5,905 nucleotides of DNA, taken from an uncultured Holophagaceae bacterium (GTDB lineage Bacteria; Acidobacteriota; Holophagae; Holophagales; Holophagaceae). The stretch covers positions 1 to 5,905 of the forward strand of contig CAIRAS010000351.1 of the NCBI GenBank assembly GCA_903876615.1. Reading direction: 5' to 3'. Position 1 is the stretch's first letter, and the number at the start of each line of letters is the position of its first letter. A program made the position numbers and the translations under genes. The notes below the pieces were generated by a model that had not been told where the DNA came from, searched no databases, and was given only the letters and a program-made list of their open reading frames with translations. Of the stretch, positions 3,299 through 5,905 are shown piece after piece.

Positions 3299-5905
3299 GA
3301 CTCCCGCAGCGCGCGGCGGTATTCCGCCCCGCCTTCGATCAGGGCATTGAGCTTCCGGGCTGCCTCCAGGCTCTGGGTGGCCGCGCCCTTGTCCCCCGCC
3401 AGCGCGTACAGGCGGGCCTGGATCACCCGGAGGCCGGGATCCCCAGGGTCCTGCTGGATGGCCTGGGTGATGGCGGCGTGGCCCCCTTTTACTCTTTCCT
3501 GGATGGGTAGCCTGTTTCGCTGCGCCCACTGGCCGCGCACCAGGGCCGCCAGTGCCAGGTTCTGGTAAACGCCCGGCTGGGCGTTGGGGCTCTTCAGCAG
3601 GGGCTGGAGGCGGCGCTCCACATCGCCCAGCGCCGCCTCCGGCGAGTAGCCCTGGTGCAGGGCCCAGCGGGCCTCCACCAGCGACAGCAGGGCGAAGACC
3701 TCGTTGAAGACCACCATCCCCTTGCCCTGGCCCGCGGCGGCGACGAGCACACGGCGGGCCTCAGCCAGCGGCCGGCCGGGCTCCCGGTCCTGCAGGCAGG
3801 CCCAGTAGGCCTGCACCATGAGAATCTGCCCCTTCAGGCGCAGGAGGGCCTCGTGGCCCGGGGCCTTGGCCAGGCCCTGGTCCGCCAGCTCCAAGGCTCG
3901 GGCGGTCAAGCGATCCACCTCGCCGTCCAGGTCCGTGAGCTGGTCCGCGGCCATGTAGAGCGAGTTGGCGGCGTTCTGCAGGATGGGGAGGGAGTCCGGG
4001 GCCTGCTTCAGCAGGGTCTCCACATCGGCTGCCGCCCCCATCAGCTCCGGGCGGGGGTCCTTGCCGTGGCGCCAGGCCTCGCGGCCCAGCTCCATCTGCA
4101 GCGTGACCCGCCAGGTCTGGACGGAGGCGGGGTTGACGGCATTCAGCTGCAGGGCCCGGGCAGCGGAGGCCAACCCGGCGCGCAGGGCGGGCTCGGGGTC
4201 CTTGCCCTCCGCCCGCAGGACCTGATACTCCCGGGTGCGCATGAACAGGTCCAGGCGGGGGACACCGGGATCCTCCGGCGTGAGGATCTCGGCCTCGCGA
4301 ATCCTTGCCAGACCCCGCTCCACGGCGGTGCGGGCCGACTGGCCCTGGTTGATCTGCACCAGGGCCAGAGAGCCCCACATCTCCGTCAGGTAGGTGAGGA
4401 ACGCCGGGGTCCCCGGCCTCAGGGCAGCGGCCTGATCCAGGAACTGGATGGCCTGCTCGCAGAGCCTGCCCCGGACGGGCCAGGCCGTGGGCTGGGGGCT
4501 GAGGGCTTGCTGATACAGGGAGGCGGCCTTCTGGGCCAGCAGGTCGGGGTTATCCGGGGTGAGGGCCATGGCCCGCTCGATCCACTGGCCGGCGGCCTGG
4601 GTCTCAGCGACGGTGTCGATCCCGGCATTCACCTGCAGGGCGGCCCGCTGGATGTGCAGGCGGGCGAGGGCCTCCAGGGGGCGCTGGTCGCTGCGGCCCC
4701 AGGCCAGGGCCTGGTCCAGGCATTGCTGGGCCTGGTCCAGGGCAGCGCGGGCCTCGGCGTCCTTGCCCTCCTCGGCCCGGCGGTGGGCCTCGGCGTTCCA
4801 GATCTCGCCCTCGAGGGTCCAGGCCTCGTAGCGCTGCGGGTCGCGCTGACGGATGGTGCGGGCCTGCTCGCGGGCTTCCTGGAACTGGCGGTGCAGGGTG
4901 GCGTGGATGGCCCGGGCCCAGGGGCCACGCCAGCCGGCGGGATCCCCTTGGGCCAGGAGGGCCAGGGCTGGGTCATGGAGGCTGCGATCCAGGTGGGCCT
5001 GGAGGGCCTTGAGGGCCTCGGGGGCCAGGGTGGCCCGGCCGCGGCGCAGGTCCTGGTCGTAGATGCGGATGAGGGCCAGCCCCAGAGAATCGGCGGCCTG
5101 GGGATTGCGGAACCCCGTGTCCCAGGCCCGCTGGAAGGCCACCCGGGAGCGGGTCCAGTCCCCCAGCAGCTCCAGAGCGCGGCCCCGGGCGAAGGCGGCT
5201 GGGCCGCCCTCTCCGGCGGCGGCCTCAAGACGCTCCGCATGCTTTCGCACCTGGGTGCGTACCGGCGTCAGGTCGTGCGGTGGAGAGAGCTGTTCCTGGC
5301 GGACTCGGGCTTCCATGGCCTCGGCCAGGGCGCCGAGGCGGGCTGCCTCCAGAGACTGGCGGGCGGCGCGGCGCGTGGTCCAGAAGCCGAAGCCCAGGCC
5401 CAGGCTGAGGGTGAGCAGAGCGGCCACGGAGGCCCGGGCGGCGGTGGGGTTGCGACGGCTCCACTTGAGCAGGCGGTCGAAGGTGGTGGCTTGCCGGGCC
5501 TGGATGGGCTCGCCCCGCTGGAAGCGGACCAGGTCCTCGGCGAAGGCCTCGGCGCTGCTGTAGCGCTCCGCCGGGGCCTTCTCCATGGCCTTGGCCACGA
5601 TGACCTGCAGGTCTCGGGGCGTGTTGTTCAGGGGGGGCGGATCCTCCTCCAGGATGCGCCGCAGCAGCTGGGTGCCCTCGTTCGGTCCCGTGGGCAGCCG
5701 GGAGGTGGTGGCGTTGGGTCCGAGGTGCGTGGTGGAGCGGAACGGCGGCTGGCCCGCCAGCAGGGCATAGGCGGTGGCGCCCAGGGCGTAGACATCCACC
5801 CGGAAGTCCAGGGGCCCGGCGCCGATGAGCACCTCCGGGGCCATGAAGTCGAGGGTCCCCGCCGGGAGGCCCGAGCGGGTGAGGCCGCCGTCTTCGTCCC
5901 GGGCC
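3286..5905 (-). CDS. Transmembrane Ser/Thr protein kinase (PknB type) with long C-terminal TPR region; N-terminus outside window
   Basis: The frame is open from the right edge to TGA at 3288-3286, giving 872 visible residues. The first residues (ARDEDGGLTRSG) are the activation segment just after where DFG should lie, so the ATP-binding lobe and catalytic loop are outside. Visible kinase marks are GTLDFMAPE (residues 16-24, P+1 loop and APE), DVYALGATAYALLAGQPPF (37-55, subdomain IX) and EKAPAERYSSAEAFAEDL (subdomain XI, with the Arg that pairs with APE Glu). The lobe ends at the typical RFQRGEPIQARQ. A basic juxtamembrane stretch, KWSRRNPTAAR, precedes one membrane helix (about 157-175, SVAALLTLSLGLGFGFW). 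The remaining roughly 690 residues are Ala/Leu-rich helical pairs of TPR type, for example ALELADQGLAKAPGHEALLRLKGQIL and a final AAITQAIQQDPGDPGLRVIQARLYALAGDKGAA. They presumably lie outside the membrane as a sensor or scaffold. The ATG at 5844 encodes the Met of FMAPE and is not the start. Target is unknown. Confidence 0.9.
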   Translation of the reverse strand, partial: ARDEDGGLTRSGLPAGTLDFMAPEVLIGAGPLDFRVDVYALGATAYALLAGQPPFRSTTHLGPNATTSRLPTGPNEGTQLLRRILEEDPPPLNNTPRDLQVIVAKAMEKAPAERYSSAEAFAEDLVRFQRGEPIQARQATTFDRLLKWSRRNPTAARASVAALLTLSLGLGFGFWTTRRAARQSLEAARLGALAEAMEARVRQEQLSPPHDLTPVRTQVRKHAERLEAAAGEGGPAAFARGRALELLGDWTRSRVAFQRAWDTGFRNPQAADSLGLALIRIYDQDLRRGRATLAPEALKALQAHLDRSLHDPALALLAQGDPAGWRGPWARAIHATLHRQFQEAREQARTIRQRDPQRYEAWTLEGEIWNAEAHRRAEEGKDAEARAALDQAQQCLDQALAWGRSDQRPLEALARLHIQRAALQVNAGIDTVAETQAAGQWIERAMALTPDNPDLLAQKAASLYQQALSPQPTAWPVRGRLCEQAIQFLDQAAALRPGTPAFLTYLTEMWGSLALVQINQGQSARTAVERGLARIREAEILTPEDPGVPRLDLFMRTREYQVLRAEGKDPEPALRAGLASAARALQLNAVNPASVQTWRVTLQMELGREAWRHGKDPRPELMGAAADVETLLKQAPDSLPILQNAANSLYMAADQLTDLDGEVDRLTARALELADQGLAKAPGHEALLRLKGQILMVQAYWACLQDREPGRPLAEARRVLVAAAGQGKGMVVFNEVFALLSLVEARWALHQGYSPEAALGDVERRLQPLLKSPNAQPGVYQNLALAALVRGQWAQRNRLPIQERVKGGHAAITQAIQQDPGDPGLRVIQARLYALAGDKGAATQSLEAARKLNALIEGGAEYRRALRESGPG

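Noticed and set aside
3286..5905. Many other open frames on both strands across the kinase
   Set aside because: They are Arg/Pro/Gly/Ser-rich shadows of a GC-rich gene, without motifs or ribosome binding sites.

Overview
This is a GC-rich chromosomal window, with most third codon positions G or C. It carries a molybdenum-cofactor gene, a toxin-antitoxin pair, a peptide-type transporter, a large TPR-containing Ser/Thr kinase and a secreted repeat protein. A membrane-anchored PknB-type kinase with a long outer TPR region, next to a POT-like carrier, fits Acidobacteriota (Holophaga/Geothrix-like). That placement is an inference from protein style, not from a marker gene.

Layout. Positions 1-305 (+) hold the 3' end of moeA. 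Two bases later, on the opposite strand and convergent with it, lies a compact mntA-hepT module: antitoxin at 648-953, toxin at 308-658, overlapping by 11 bases. It is transcribed leftward from a short divergent region (954-1040) that contains a -10-like hexamer and a large imperfect dyad. From 1041 to 2405 (+) runs a 12-TM-type proton-dependent oligopeptide transporter homologue. Convergent with it is a probable 36-residue basic small protein (2422-2532, -). Behind that small gene is a very AT-rich stretch of about 100 bases (2551-2663) with a plausible promoter, then a perfect 13-bp hairpin (2664-2693). From 2721 to 3179 (-) is an unrecognised secreted protein of 152 residues with four evenly spaced TGMDL motifs. 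Its 5' leader (3180-3285) can fold into two abutting hairpins. From 3286 to the right edge (-) is the C-terminal 872 residues of a receptor-type Ser/Thr kinase; its N-lobe lies outside the window.

How the parts relate. MntA and HepT form a known type of toxin-antitoxin unit in which the nucleotidyltransferase AMPylates a tyrosine of the HEPN toxin. The kinase and the repeat protein are codirectional with 106 bases between them, so they could be co-transcribed, but nothing here proves a shared function. The transporter, moeA and the TA pair appear to be neighbours rather than partners. The most novel item is the four-repeat secreted protein, which matches no family I recognise.
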